From Massilia forsythiae (GTDB taxonomy: Bacteria > Pseudomonadota > Gammaproteobacteria > Burkholderiales > Burkholderiaceae_D), in the NCBI RefSeq assembly GCF_012849555.1, contig NZ_CP051685.1:4216001-4280000 (forward strand): a stretch of 64,000 nt of DNA, read 5' to 3'. The translations under genes were made by a program, and so were the position numbers. Under the pieces are notes generated by a model, which was not told the origin of the DNA, did not search any database, and saw only the letters and a list, made by a program, of their open reading frames with translations. Numbering within the stretch: position 1 is the first letter of the stretch; each line of letters begins with the position of its first letter. Positions 55,042 to 64,000 of the stretch are shown in pieces.

Positions 55042-55149
55042 GGCCCGATTATCGGCAAGGCGGGCGCCATCGGCCTATCGGCGCGCGCGCCGCAGCCGGG
55101 TCGGACCGTACTGACACGGCGCTGCGCGCGTGGCCGGCTCGCCGTCCGG

Positions 55150-56103
55150 TCACAGGTGGGGCAGGGCGTTGTGGGTTTCCGGTTGCAGCGTCACGTGGTC
55201 GATGCCGTGCCTTTCCAGCAGCATCGCCTTGACCGCGAACAGCACTTCCGGCCAGCACGCCAGGTCGACGATTTCCAGGTGGCCGATCAGGGCCGGCTCG
55301 CCCGGCGACATGTCCCACACGTGCAGGTCGTGCACCGACATCACGCCGTCCACCGCCGCCAGGTCGGCGCCCACCTTCAGGTAGTCGATCCCGGCCGGCA
55401 CGCTCTCCATCAGGAAGTGGTAGGACTCGCGCAGGATGCCGCTGGTGGACCGGAGGATCAGCAGCGAGACGAAGATCGACAGGATCGGGTCGATCCGCAC
55501 CCACTGCGTGAAATGGATGATGGCGCCGGCCGCGATCGCCGCCGCCGAGCCCATCAGGTCGCCCATCACGTTGACCAGCGCCGCGCGCGTGTTGATGCTC
55601 TGTTCGCCGCGCGACAGCACCCAGGCCACCAGGATGTTGATGGCGGCGCCGATCGAGGCCACCACGAACACGGTCGATCCGCCCACCGGCTCCGGATGCA
55701 GCAGGCGCTGCGCCGCCTCGTAGACGATCCAGGCCACCAGCAGCAGCATCGCCAGGCTGTTGACGAAGGCGGCCAGCGCCTCGGCGCGCACGAAGCCGAA
55801 CGAATGGCGCGCCGAGGGCGGGCGCTTGGCGATCACCTGCGCCATCAGGGCCAGGCCGAGGGCGGCGGCGTCGGTCACCATGTGGCCGGCGTCGGAAATC
55901 AGCGCCAGCGAGTTCGACATGACGCCGCTGACCGCCTCGATCAGCGCGAACAGCAGCGTCAGCGCCAGGGCCACGCCGAGCGTTTTCTGGCTCCTGCCCT
56001 CGATGGTGTGGCCGTGGACGGCGTCGCCGTCGAGGTGGGCGTGCAGGTGGGCGGAGTCGGACGGCGCGGTGTCGATGGAAGGGTGGGCGGGCTGCTGGGA
56101 CAT
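55150..56103 (-). CDS. Cation diffusion facilitator (zinc/cobalt efflux) transporter
   Basis: From the ATG at 56103 the protein has 317 residues. A histidine-rich N-terminus (HLHAHLDGDAVHGH) is followed by six transmembrane helices. The metal-binding motif SDAGHMVTD lies in helix 2 and the pair VMGDLMGS in helix 5. A cytosolic ferredoxin-like domain with VHDLHVWDM follows. This matches CzcD/ZitB-type exporters that move Zn, Co or Cd out by proton exchange. The start at 56103 has only a weak ribosome site; an upstream ATG at 56184 would add 27 residues without a known role. Confidence 0.93.
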   Translation of the reverse strand: MSQQPAHPSIDTAPSDSAHLHAHLDGDAVHGHTIEGRSQKTLGVALALTLLFALIEAVSGVMSNSLALISDAGHMVTDAAALGLALMAQVIAKRPPSARHSFGFVRAEALAAFVNSLAMLLLVAWIVYEAAQRLLHPEPVGGSTVFVVASIGAAINILVAWVLSRGEQSINTRAALVNVMGDLMGSAAAIAAGAIIHFTQWVRIDPILSIFVSLLILRSTSGILRESYHFLMESVPAGIDYLKVGADLAAVDGVMSVHDLHVWDMSPGEPALIGHLEIVDLACWPEVLFAVKAMLLERHGIDHVTLQPETHNALPHL

Positions 56104-56189
56104 GGTCTGGAGAAGATGAGCGAAGAGGATGAGCGGGCCGTCGCGCAGTGTACTGGATTCGCGCGGCGCGCACGATGCGGACATGAGCC

Positions 56190-56218
56190 TTGCGCATTGC
56201 GCCCCGACTCCCTATAAT
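56190..56218 (+). promoter_or_regulatory. Sigma-70 promoter of tRNA-Val
   Basis: TTGCGC (56190-56195) and TATAAT (56213-56218) are spaced by 17 bases. The tRNA gene begins 11 bases after the -10 box, as expected for a stable-RNA promoter. Confidence 0.9.
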
Positions 56219-56228
56219 GGCGGCACAC

Positions 56229-56305
56229 GGGCGGTTAGTTCAGCTGGTTAGAATACTTGGTCGACATCCAAGGGGTCGCAGATTCGAATTCTGCACCGCC
56301 CACCA
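56229..56305 (+). tRNA. tRNA-Val (anticodon GAC)
   Basis: The 77-base gene folds into a cloverleaf. The acceptor arm pairs GGGCGGT with ACCGCCC. The anticodon stem CTTGG / CCAAG holds loop TCGACAT with anticodon GAC, which reads GUC and GUU valine codons. The T arm is GCAGA-TTCGAAT-TCTGC. The discriminator A and an encoded CCA (56303-56305) complete it. Confidence 0.97.
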
Positions 56306-56444
56306 GAATCCTCAGCAGTAACGGTAAGAGCGAGAAAGGCACTGACGGTTATGACACCGCGAACTACAACCTGGTTGTGGGAGAATCGCTAGACGCGGTT
56401 CGGTGTGCTTTTGTCTTTCGCAAACGCTCGACAACACTGAAGAA
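56306..56444 (+). other. Untranslated region between tRNA-Val and the terminator before thrS
   Basis: About 139 bases with no protein gene. They lie between the encoded CCA end of the tRNA and a terminator at 56445-56469. They may be a tRNA trailer, or the leader of a separate transcript. Several short complementary segments are present, but no definite fold could be assigned by eye. Confidence 0.5.
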
Positions 56445-56469
56445 AACGCGCCTGGTGCGCGTTTTTTTT
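56445..56469 (+). terminator. Rho-independent terminator between tRNA-Val and thrS
   Basis: The stem AACGCGC / GCGCGTT (56445-56463) has a CTGGT loop and is followed by TTTTTTT (56462-56469). It may end the tRNA-Val transcript or act as an attenuator upstream of thrS, whose start lies 70 bases later. Confidence 0.9.
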
Positions 56470-56538
56470 CGTCCCGACTTTTCCAGTTTCAATTTTATTA
56501 ACATCAACGGGCGCAGCGGCGCCGACATGGAGATCACG

Positions 56539-58449
56539 ATGTTGAATGTTCGACTTCCAGACGGCTCGAGCCGTCAATTCGATGCACCGGTGACGGTCGC
56601 CCAGGTGGCGACCAGCATCGCGCCCAGCCTGGGCAAGGCGGCGCTGGCCGGCAAGGTCGACGGCAAGGTGGTCGATACCTCGTTCCTGATCGAGCACGAC
56701 GCCGACCTGGCGATCGTCACCGACAAGGATGCCGAAGGCCTGGACGTCATTCGCCACTCCACCGCCCACCTGCTGGCCTACGCCGTCAAGGAACTGTTCC
56801 CGGACGCCCAGGTCACCATCGGCCCGACCATCGAGAACGGCTTCTACTACGACTTTTCGTACAAGCGCCCGTTCACCCCGGACGACCTGAAGGCGATCGA
56901 GAAGAAGATGGCGGAACTGGTCAAGAAGGACGAGCCGGTCACCCGCAAGGTGTTGCCGCGCGACGAGGCGGTGACCTACTTCAAGTCGATCGGCGAAGAC
57001 TACAAGGCCGAGATCATCGCCTCGATCCCGGCGAACGAGGACGTGTCGCTGTACACGAAAGGCGCGTTCACCGACCTGTGCCGCGGCCCGCACGTGCCCT
57101 CGACCGGCAAGCTGAAAGTGTTCAAGCTGATGAAGCTGGCCGGCGCCTACTGGCGCGGCGACTCGAAGAACGAGATGCTGCAGCGCGTCTACGGCACGGC
57201 CTGGGCGAAAAAGGAAGACCAGGAACAGTACCTGCACATGCTGGAAGAAGCGGAAAAGCGCGACCACCGCAAGATCGGCAAGGCGCTCGACCTGTTCCAC
57301 TTCCAGGAAGAGGCGCCGGGCCTGATTTTCTGGCACCCGAAGGGCTGGACCGTCTGGCAGCAGGTCGAGCAGTACATGCGCAAGACCTACCAGGTCACCG
57401 GCTACAACGAAGTCAAGGCGCCGCAGATCCTGGACGTGACCCTGTGGAAGAAAACCGGCCACTGGGACAATTATCGTGAAAGCATGTTCACGACCGAATC
57501 GGAAAACCGCACCTATGCGCTGAAACCGATGAATTGCCCGGGCCACATCCAGATCTACAACGCCGGCCTGCGCTCGTACCGCGACCTGCCGCTGCGCTAC
57601 GGCGAGTTCGGCCAGTGCCACCGCAACGAATCCTCGGGCGCGCTGCACGGCCTGATGCGCGTGCGCGGCTTCACCCAGGACGACGGCCACGTATTCTGCA
57701 CCGAAGAGCAGATCGCCGGCGAAGTCACCGCCTTCCACGCCCAGGCGATGAAGGTGTACGACGATTTCGGCTTCGCCAACATCGACGTCAAGATCGCCCT
57801 GCGTCCGGACAACCGCATCGGCACCGATGAAGTCTGGGACCAGGCCGAGGAAGCGCTGCGTTCGGCGCTGCGCGGCTGCGGCGTGGAATGGACGGAACTG
57901 CCGGGCGAGGGCGCGTTCTACGGCCCGAAGATCGAGTACCACCTGAAGGACAGCCTGGGCCGTCCGTGGCAGGTCGGCACCATGCAGGTCGACTTCTCGA
58001 TGCCGGGCCGCCTGGGCGCCGAATACGTGGCGGAAGACAACACCCGCAAGGTGCCGGTCATGCTGCACCGCGCGATCGTCGGCTCGATGGAGCGCTTCAT
58101 CGGCATCCTGATCGAGAACTATGCCGGTGCGCTGCCGCTGTGGCTGGCGCCGGTACAGGTCGCCATCTTGAATATCTCGGATGCGCAAGCATCTTATGTG
58201 AAAGAGGTGGAAGCGCGCCTGAAAGCGGCCGGTCTGCGCGTTCACGCTGATTTGCGGAACGAGAAGATTACCTATAAAATTCGCGAGCATTCTGTCCAAA
58301 AACTGCCGTACATCCTTGTTGTCGGCGATAAAGAGCGGGACGCCAATACCGTGGCCGTTCGCGCACGTGGCAATGTCGACCTCGGCGTCATGTCGGTCGA
58401 CGCGCTGCTGGAGCGCCTCCTGGGTGAGGTCGCTTCCAAAACCAAGTGA
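56539..58449 (+). CDS. thrS: Threonyl-tRNA synthetase
   Basis: The 636-residue protein is full length for bacterial ThrRS. It starts at the ATG at 56539, which has a GGAG site eight bases upstream; an ATG at 56527 in the same frame is less well placed. The TGS domain begins [13 protein letters not shown], and the editing domain contains [16 protein letters not shown]. The class II core has [14 protein letters not shown] (zinc-binding cysteine), the [20 protein letters not shown] motif and [17 protein letters not shown]. The C-terminal anticodon-binding domain ends near residue 630. It charges tRNA-Thr. It heads a cluster with infC, rpmI and rplT, as in E. coli. Confidence 0.98.
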   Translation: MLNVRLPDGSSRQFDAPVTVAQVATSIAPSLGKAALAGKVDGKVVDTSFLIEHDADLAIVTDKDAEGLDVIRHSTAHLLAYAVKELFPDAQVTIGPTIENGFYYDFSYKRPFTPDDLKAIEKKMAELVKKDEPVTRKVLPRDEAVTYFKSIGEDYKAEIIASIPANEDVSLYTKGAFTDLCRGPHVPSTGKLKVFKLMKLAGAYWRGDSKNEMLQRVYGTAWAKKEDQEQYLHMLEEAEKRDHRKIGKALDLFHFQEEAPGLIFWHPKGWTVWQQVEQYMRKTYQVTGYNEVKAPQILDVTLWKKTGHWDNYRESMFTTESENRTYALKPMNCPGHIQIYNAGLRSYRDLPLRYGEFGQCHRNESSGALHGLMRVRGFTQDDGHVFCTEEQIAGEVTAFHAQAMKVYDDFGFANIDVKIALRPDNRIGTDEVWDQAEEALRSALRGCGVEWTELPGEGAFYGPKIEYHLKDSLGRPWQVGTMQVDFSMPGRLGAEYVAEDNTRKVPVMLHRAIVGSMERFIGILIENYAGALPLWLAPVQVAILNISDAQASYVKEVEARLKAAGLRVHADLRNEKITYKIREHSVQKLPYILVVGDKERDANTVAVRARGNVDLGVMSVDALLERLLGEVASKTK

Positions 58450-58504
58450 GGTTCGCCGCGCTTGAGGCAGCTGCCGGAATCATTTAACTTTCAAAGGAAA
58501 CAAC

Positions 58505-59029
58505 ATAGCTACTGACAAGTCGTCGCATCGCATCAATGGCGAAATCAACCACCCGGAAATGCGTCTGAACGGGGTGGACAACGAGCCGCTGGGCATCGTG
58601 AGCCTGGCGGACGCGTTCCGCATGGCCGAAGAAGCGAACGTGGACCTGGTGGAGATCGCGCCGAACGCGAATCCGCCGGTCTGCCGCCTGATGGACTACG
58701 GCAAGTTCAAGTATTCGGAGCAAAAGAAGGCGCACGAAGCGAAACTGAAGCAGAAGATCATCCAGGTCAAGGAAATCAAGTTCCGTCCGGGTACCGACGA
58801 AGGCGACTACAGCATCAAGCTGCGTAACCTGATCAAGTTCCTGGAAGAGGGCGACAAGACCAAGATCACGCTGCGCTTCCGCGGCCGCGAGATGGCCCAC
58901 CAGGACATCGGTGCGCGCATGCTGGAACGCCTGCGCGGCGACCTGGAGCCGTATGGCCAGGTCGAACAGTTTCCGAAGCTCGAAGGCCGCCAGATGATCA
59001 TGGTCGTCGCGCCGAAGAAGAAGAAGTAA
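58505..59029 (+). CDS. infC: Translation initiation factor IF-3, apparent ATA start
   Basis: Translation from the ATA at 58505 gives 174 residues: [13 protein letters not shown], then [14 protein letters not shown], the linker with [17 protein letters not shown], and the C-terminal domain [31 protein letters not shown] lies five bases before the ATA. The first ATG in frame, at 58559, would remove the N-terminal RINGEI segment, which is conserved in IF-3. Rare start codons such as AUU are a known feature of infC, allowing IF-3 to limit its own translation. IF-3 binds the 30S subunit and checks the initiation codon. ATA here is inferred from homology and the SD position. Confidence 0.93.
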   Translation: MATDKSSHRINGEINHPEMRLNGVDNEPLGIVSLADAFRMAEEANVDLVEIAPNANPPVCRLMDYGKFKYSEQKKAHEAKLKQKIIQVKEIKFRPGTDEGDYSIKLRNLIKFLEEGDKTKITLRFRGREMAHQDIGARMLERLRGDLEPYGQVEQFPKLEGRQMIMVVAPKKKK

Positions 59030-59348
59030 GCTTCGTTCGCCGCGCCTCGGCGCCGTGACAGTCAAGCCGGGCCGGACCCGGGTTGTGGAGGGGACTCCGC
59101 GATCCGGGTCCGGCCGTTTGCGTCGGGGCGGTGCGCTCGCTGGTGCAATCATTCCCGCAACGGTAGCGTTACACGCGCCCGAATCTGTGCTAGAATCTGC
59201 GGTTCCCGCGTTTGCTAATGCGGGAAAGCAATACTGTAGTGGACTCGCTTCTGCTGCAGAAACAAGTGAAAGCAGGCATCCAAGAGCGGCGTTGCCGCCA
59301 CCTGCAATCCTGTTACATATGAGGCTGCCTCTAAGAGGGCAGATGACT
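59030..59348. promoter_or_regulatory. Long leader between infC and rpmI with hairpin and promoter
   Basis: A strong hairpin has arms GGCCGGACCCGG (59070-59081) and CCGGGTCCGGCC (59104-59115), but no T-run follows. A promoter-like pair TTACAC (59169-59174) and TAGAAT (59191-59196), spaced by 16 bases, follows. A second hairpin TTCCCGC / GCGGGAA lies around 59203-59226. The region could carry the L20-dependent control of rpmI-rplT known in E. coli, or a separate start site. No protein gene is visible. Confidence 0.55.
59169..59196 (+). promoter_or_regulatory. Putative sigma-70 promoter for rpmI-rplT
   Basis: TTACAC and TAGAAT are separated by 16 bases and preceded by a TGC extended -10-like context at 59188-59190. 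The position about 150 bases before rpmI would give a leader with a hairpin. Confidence 0.6.
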
Positions 59349-59549
59349 ATGCCGAAAATGAAAACCAAAAGCTCCGCGAAGAAGCGTTTTCGCGTGCGTC
59401 CGGGTGGTACCGTCAAATCGGGTATGGCGTTCAAGCGTCACATCCTGACCAAGAAGACCACCAAGAACAAGCGCCAGCTGCGTGGCACCCGCAACATCAA
59501 TGCGTCGGACGTCACGAGCGTCTACCGCATGATGCCGTCGGCCGTCTAA
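59349..59549 (+). CDS. rpmI: 50S ribosomal protein L35
   Basis: The 66-residue protein begins [16 protein letters not shown] and continues [27 protein letters not shown], the L35 signature. It is small, strongly basic and full length (65-66 residues is usual). ATG codons at 59343 and 59349 are both in frame; 59349 gives the usual family start and has GAGGG upstream. The frame is open far upstream as part of the leader, which should not be translated. rplT follows after 23 bases. Confidence 0.97.
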   Translation: MPKMKTKSSAKKRFRVRPGGTVKSGMAFKRHILTKKTTKNKRQLRGTRNINASDVTSVYRMMPSAV

Positions 59550-59572
59550 TCTCACATCACTAAGGAGCGAAT

Positions 59573-59935
59573 ATGCCTCGAGTAAAACGTGGGGTTACTG
59601 CACGTGCCCGTCACAAGAAGGTTCTTGCACTTGCCAAAGGCTACCGTGGCCGCCGCAGCAAGGTATTCCGTATTGCCAAGCAAGCAGTCATGCGCGCCGG
59701 CCAGTACGCCTACCGCGACCGCCGCAACAAGAAGCGCGTCTTCCGCGCACTGTGGATCACCCGTATCAACGCGGCTGCGCGTTCGCACGGCGTGACCTAC
59801 AGCGTGTTCATGAACGGCCTGAAGAAAGCCGCGATCGAACTGGACCGTAAAGTCCTGGCCGACATGGCTGTCAACGACAAGCCGGCTTTTGCCGCTATCG
59901 TGAACACCGTCAAGGCGCAAGCCGCCGCCGCGTAA
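59573..59935 (+). CDS. rplT: 50S ribosomal protein L20
   Basis: The 120-residue basic protein is full length for L20. It begins [30 protein letters not shown] and has the central [15 protein letters not shown]. It binds 23S rRNA early in 50S assembly and also represses its own operon in E. coli. TAAGGAG lies eight bases before the ATG. It follows rpmI in the same operon. Confidence 0.98.
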   Translation: MPRVKRGVTARARHKKVLALAKGYRGRRSKVFRIAKQAVMRAGQYAYRDRRNKKRVFRALWITRINAAARSHGVTYSVFMNGLKKAAIELDRKVLADMAVNDKPAFAAIVNTVKAQAAAA

Positions 59936-61102
<1,167 letters not shown>

Positions 61103-61157
61103 GCGTCGAGAACAACAAGAAAACCGACAAGTCCACGCAGCGACAAGGCAAACGATT

Positions 61158-63584
61158 ATGCAATTCTCTGAAAACTGGCTCCGTTCCATGGTCGATCCGA
61201 AGATGAATTCGGACGAACTGGCCCACCTGCTCACCATGTCCGGCCTCGAAGTCGAGGAAGTCGAGGCGGTCGCGCCGCCGTTCTCGAACGTGGTGGTGGC
61301 CGAGGTCAAGGAAGTGGCCAAGCACCCCAACGCCGACCGCCTCAACGTGTGCCAAGTCGACGTCGGCAGCGGCACGCTGCTCAACATCGTGTGCGGTGCG
61401 CCCAACGTGCGCGCCGGCATGAAGGCGATCTGCGCCAAGGCCGGCGCCGTGCTGCCGCCGGGCGCCGACGGCAAGCCCTTCGAAATCAAGGTCGGCAAGC
61501 TGCGCGGCGTCGAGTCGCAAGGCATGATGTGCTCGGCGAAGGAACTCAAGATTTCGGAAGAAAGCGCCGGCCTGATGGAACTGCCGGAAGACGCGCCGGT
61601 CGGCCAGAACATCCGCGACTACCTCGGCTTGAACGATCTCAAGTTCACCATCAAGCTGACTCCGAACAAGGCCGATTGCCTGTCCGTGCTGGGCGTGGCG
61701 CGTGAAGTGTCGGCGCTCACCGGCTCGCCCTTGAACCTGCCGGCCTTCCGTCCGGTGCCGGTCACCACCGACGAGACACTGCCGGTGAAAATCTCGGCGC
61801 CGGACCTGTGCGGCCGCTTCACCGGCCGCGTGATCCGCGGCCTGAACGCGCGCGCCGCCACCCCGGAATGGATGAAGCGCCGCCTGGAGCGTTCCGGCCA
61901 GCGTTCGCTGTCGGCGCTGGTCGACATCTCCAACTACGTGATGCTGGAAGTCGGCCGCCCGTCGCACGTGTTCGACCTGGACAAGATCCACGGTTCGCTG
62001 GACGTGCGCTGGGGCCGCAAGGGCGAGTCGCTCAAGCTGCTGAACGGTAATACCGTCGAGGTCGACGAATGGATCGGCGTGATCGCCGACGACCGGGAAA
62101 TCGAGTCGCTGGCCGGCATCATGGGCGGCGACGCCACCGCCGTGTCGCTGGACACCGCCGACATCTACCTGGAAGCAGCGTTCTGGTGGCCGAACGCCAT
62201 CCAGGGCCGCGCGCGCCGCTACAACTTCTCGACCGACGCCGCGCACCGCTTCGAGCGCGGCGTCGACTACGCGACCACGATCGAGCACATCGAGCGCCTC
62301 ACCGCGCTAATCGTCGAGATCTGCGGCACCGGCGAGACGCAGGTCGGCCCGATCGACGACCAAGTCGCCAACCTGCCGCAGCGCAAGCAGGTGGCCTTGC
62401 GCACCGCGCGCGCCGCCAAGGTGATCGGCGTGCCGCTCACCGACGACCAGGTGGCCGACATCTTCACGCGCCTGAACCTGTCCTTCACGCGCGAGCCGGG
62501 AGCGTTCCTCGTCACGGCGCCGTCGTACCGCTTCGACATCGAGATCGAGGAAGACCTGATCGAGGAAGTGGCGCGCGTGTACGGCTTCGAGAACATCCCG
62601 GCGCTGCCGCCGACCGCGCCCAGTGCCATGCTGGTCGAGCCGGAAGACACGCGCTCGCTGTTCGCGATCCGCCACCAGCTGGCCGACCTGGGCTACCAGG
62701 AAGTGGTCAACATGAGCTTCGTGGAGCAGGGCTGGGAAGCGGACTTCGCCGCGAATGCCGACCCGATCCGCCTGCAGAACCCGATCGCCAGCCAGTTGAG
62801 CGTGATGCGTTCGTCGCTGGTGGGCAGCCTGGTGGCCAACGTGCGCTACAACCTGAACCGCAAGGCCGGCCGGGTGCGCGTGTTCGAGGTCGGCGCCGTG
62901 TTCCTGCGCAACGCCCAGGCCGTCGACGGCGCGCTGAGCGTGGCCGGTTTCGACCAGCCCAAGCGGGTGGCGGCGATCGCCTACGGTGCGGCGCTGGACG
63001 AACAGTGGGGCGACAAGGCGCGCGCGGTCGACTTCTTCGACGTCAAGGGCGACCTGGAAGCAATGTACGCGCCGCGCAAGGTGCGTTTCAGTAAGATGGA
63101 ACACCCGGCCCTGCACCCGGGCCGCTGCGCCGCGGTCGAGGTGGATGGCGAGCCGGTCGGCTTCATCGGCGAGCTGCACCCGCGCTGGCTGCAGAAGTAC
63201 GACTTGCCGCAGGCGCCGGTGCTGTTCGAGGTGGACGCCGAGTCGCTGCGCCGCCGCGCCGTGCCGCGCCATGCCGAGATTTCCAAGTTCCCGGGCGCCA
63301 CGCGCGACCTGGCGCTGGTGGTCAAGCAAGACCTGCCGGCCCAGGCATTGCTGGACGCCTTCGAGACCGAGCTGGCGTCGAACGAGCTCGGCAAACTCGT
63401 GCAAGCCGTTGTTTTGTTTGATGAATACCGCGGGAAGGGCCTGCAGGCGGATGAAAAAAGCCTTGCTTTCCGCTTTAGCTTGCAAGATACTCAATCGACG
63501 CTGCAGGATGATGCGGTCGAGGCGATCATGACTGCATTGGCTGCCGCGGCACAACAAAATCACGGCGCTGCCTTGCGCGCTTGA
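61158..63584 (+). CDS. pheT: Phenylalanyl-tRNA synthetase beta subunit
   Basis: The 808-residue protein is full length for PheT. The N-terminal part is [14 protein letters not shown], then an EMAP-like tRNA-binding domain ([22 protein letters not shown]). The B3/B4 editing domain has [18 protein letters not shown] and B5 has [20 protein letters not shown]. The class II-like core starts at [17 protein letters not shown], and the ferredoxin-like anticodon-binding domain ends the protein at [14 protein letters not shown] onward. The last 180 bases are less GC-rich than the rest. It precedes ihfA, as in many proteobacteria. Confidence 0.98.
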   Translation: MQFSENWLRSMVDPKMNSDELAHLLTMSGLEVEEVEAVAPPFSNVVVAEVKEVAKHPNADRLNVCQVDVGSGTLLNIVCGAPNVRAGMKAICAKAGAVLPPGADGKPFEIKVGKLRGVESQGMMCSAKELKISEESAGLMELPEDAPVGQNIRDYLGLNDLKFTIKLTPNKADCLSVLGVAREVSALTGSPLNLPAFRPVPVTTDETLPVKISAPDLCGRFTGRVIRGLNARAATPEWMKRRLERSGQRSLSALVDISNYVMLEVGRPSHVFDLDKIHGSLDVRWGRKGESLKLLNGNTVEVDEWIGVIADDREIESLAGIMGGDATAVSLDTADIYLEAAFWWPNAIQGRARRYNFSTDAAHRFERGVDYATTIEHIERLTALIVEICGTGETQVGPIDDQVANLPQRKQVALRTARAAKVIGVPLTDDQVADIFTRLNLSFTREPGAFLVTAPSYRFDIEIEEDLIEEVARVYGFENIPALPPTAPSAMLVEPEDTRSLFAIRHQLADLGYQEVVNMSFVEQGWEADFAANADPIRLQNPIASQLSVMRSSLVGSLVANVRYNLNRKAGRVRVFEVGAVFLRNAQAVDGALSVAGFDQPKRVAAIAYGAALDEQWGDKARAVDFFDVKGDLEAMYAPRKVRFSKMEHPALHPGRCAAVEVDGEPVGFIGELHPRWLQKYDLPQAPVLFEVDAESLRRRAVPRHAEISKFPGATRDLALVVKQDLPAQALLDAFETELASNELGKLVQAVVLFDEYRGKGLQADEKSLAFRFSLQDTQSTLQDDAVEAIMTALAAAAQQNHGAALRA

Positions 63585-63693
63585 TGAGAGGTCACGCGCC
63601 TTGACGGGCTTTGGCAGGCCGTCGCGCACATCTTGTGCGCGCATGCGGTCGGCCGGGGCCCCATCCAAAACGTTTGAGCTGAAGGTAATCAAA

Positions 63694-64000
63694 ATTAACA
63701 ACAACGACGTTGATTCCGCCGTATTCCAGGAGGCACTGGCCGCCGACCTGCATCGTGCGATGCATGTGGCCAGGGTACGGCAGGAAGCGGAAAAGGAATT
63801 GCCGACCCTGACCAAGGCCGAGCTGGCCGAACTGCTGTTCGAGCAGGTCGGCCTGAACAAGCGCGAAGCCAAGGACATGGTCGAGACGTTCTTCGACGAA
63901 ATCCGCAATGCCCTGGAGCGCGGCGAAGCGGTCAAGCTGTCCGGCTTCGGCAACTTCCAGTTGCGCGACAAGCCGCAGCGCCCCGGCCGCAATCCCAAAA
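63694..64000 (+). CDS. ihfA: Integration host factor subunit alpha, N-terminal part (cut by right edge)
   Basis: The frame encodes [37 protein letters not shown] and [12 protein letters not shown], the IHF-alpha/HU signature, and runs off the window. The start is uncertain. The HU-like core begins near 63820, with coding-like sequence upstream giving an N-terminal extension of about 35-40 residues ([20 protein letters not shown]). ATG 63760 and ATG 63643 are in frame but lack ribosome sites. An ATT at 63694 has GAAGG eight bases upstream and directly starts the coding-like part, so it was used here. IHF bends DNA as an alpha-beta heterodimer. Confidence 0.9.
   Translation, partial: MNNNDVDSAVFQEALAADLHRAMHVARVRQEAEKELPTLTKAELAELLFEQVGLNKREAKDMVETFFDEIRNALERGEAVKLSGFGNFQLRDKPQRPGRNPK

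Noticed and set aside
59055-59348. Longer rpmI protein from an upstream GTG
   Set aside because: The added residues do not match L35 and cover a hairpin and promoter region; L35 is normally 65-66 residues.

Overview
The window looks like a chromosomal segment of a high-GC betaproteobacterium of the family Oxalobacteraceae, probably Massilia or a close relative. This rests on the gene order thrS-infC-rpmI-rplT-pheS-pheT-ihfA, the recC-recB-recD order, the ETF-QO, 3-hydroxybutyrate dehydrogenase and SCOT-type CoA transferase content, a PEP-CTERM protein and strong G/C bias at third codon positions. It is an inference; no database was searched. Most of the window is ordinary chromosome with no insertion sequences, prophage genes or CRISPR arrays.

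Layout. 1-2008 is the N-terminal part of a poly-HAMP histidine kinase cut by the window edge. 2404-5631 holds a LuxR-type quorum-sensing regulator without a luxI, a small helix-turn-helix-like protein and a prolyl oligopeptidase. 5778-15366 is a compact recCBD operon. 15444-18784 carries a PAS histidine kinase facing a single-domain response regulator, a small unknown protein and a penicillin-binding protein with an unusual basic tail. 19146-23099 has a sulfate-binding protein, an acetyltransferase, a Tat-exported YcbK-type peptidase, a DUF378 protein, a phosphoesterase and an unknown protein. 23387-31699 has a PAS-GGDEF-EAL protein, ETF-QO, an SDR/hydrolase/thioesterase operon, a PAS-LuxR regulator and the two CoA-transferase subunits.

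31795-36841 is a divergent regulatory unit. A BlaI-like repressor and a membrane M56 peptidase with a TonB-like tail face an FtsX-type permease and a SIMPL protein, and three copies of TAGA-N8-TCTA lie between them. 36848-41281 holds succinate-semialdehyde dehydrogenase, the C4-dicarboxylate transporter DctA and an exported amidohydrolase. 41651-45360 is the most interesting stretch: a secreted reprolysin-like metalloprotease ending in a dockerin-like module, directly followed by a cohesin-domain protein with a PEP-CTERM sorting signal. That arrangement suggests a protease held on the cell surface by a cohesin-dockerin contact.

45413-56103 carries an unknown protein, 3-hydroxybutyrate dehydrogenase, a hydrolase, a RidA-like protein, RelA, an Mla-type permease/MCE/lipoprotein trio without its ATPase, MgtC, an H-NS-family protein, a thioredoxin-reductase-like flavoprotein and a cation-efflux transporter. 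From 56190 to the end come tRNA-Val(GAC) and the translation cluster thrS, infC, rpmI, rplT, pheS, pheT and the start of ihfA. infC appears to start at the rare codon ATA, and ihfA may start at ATT.
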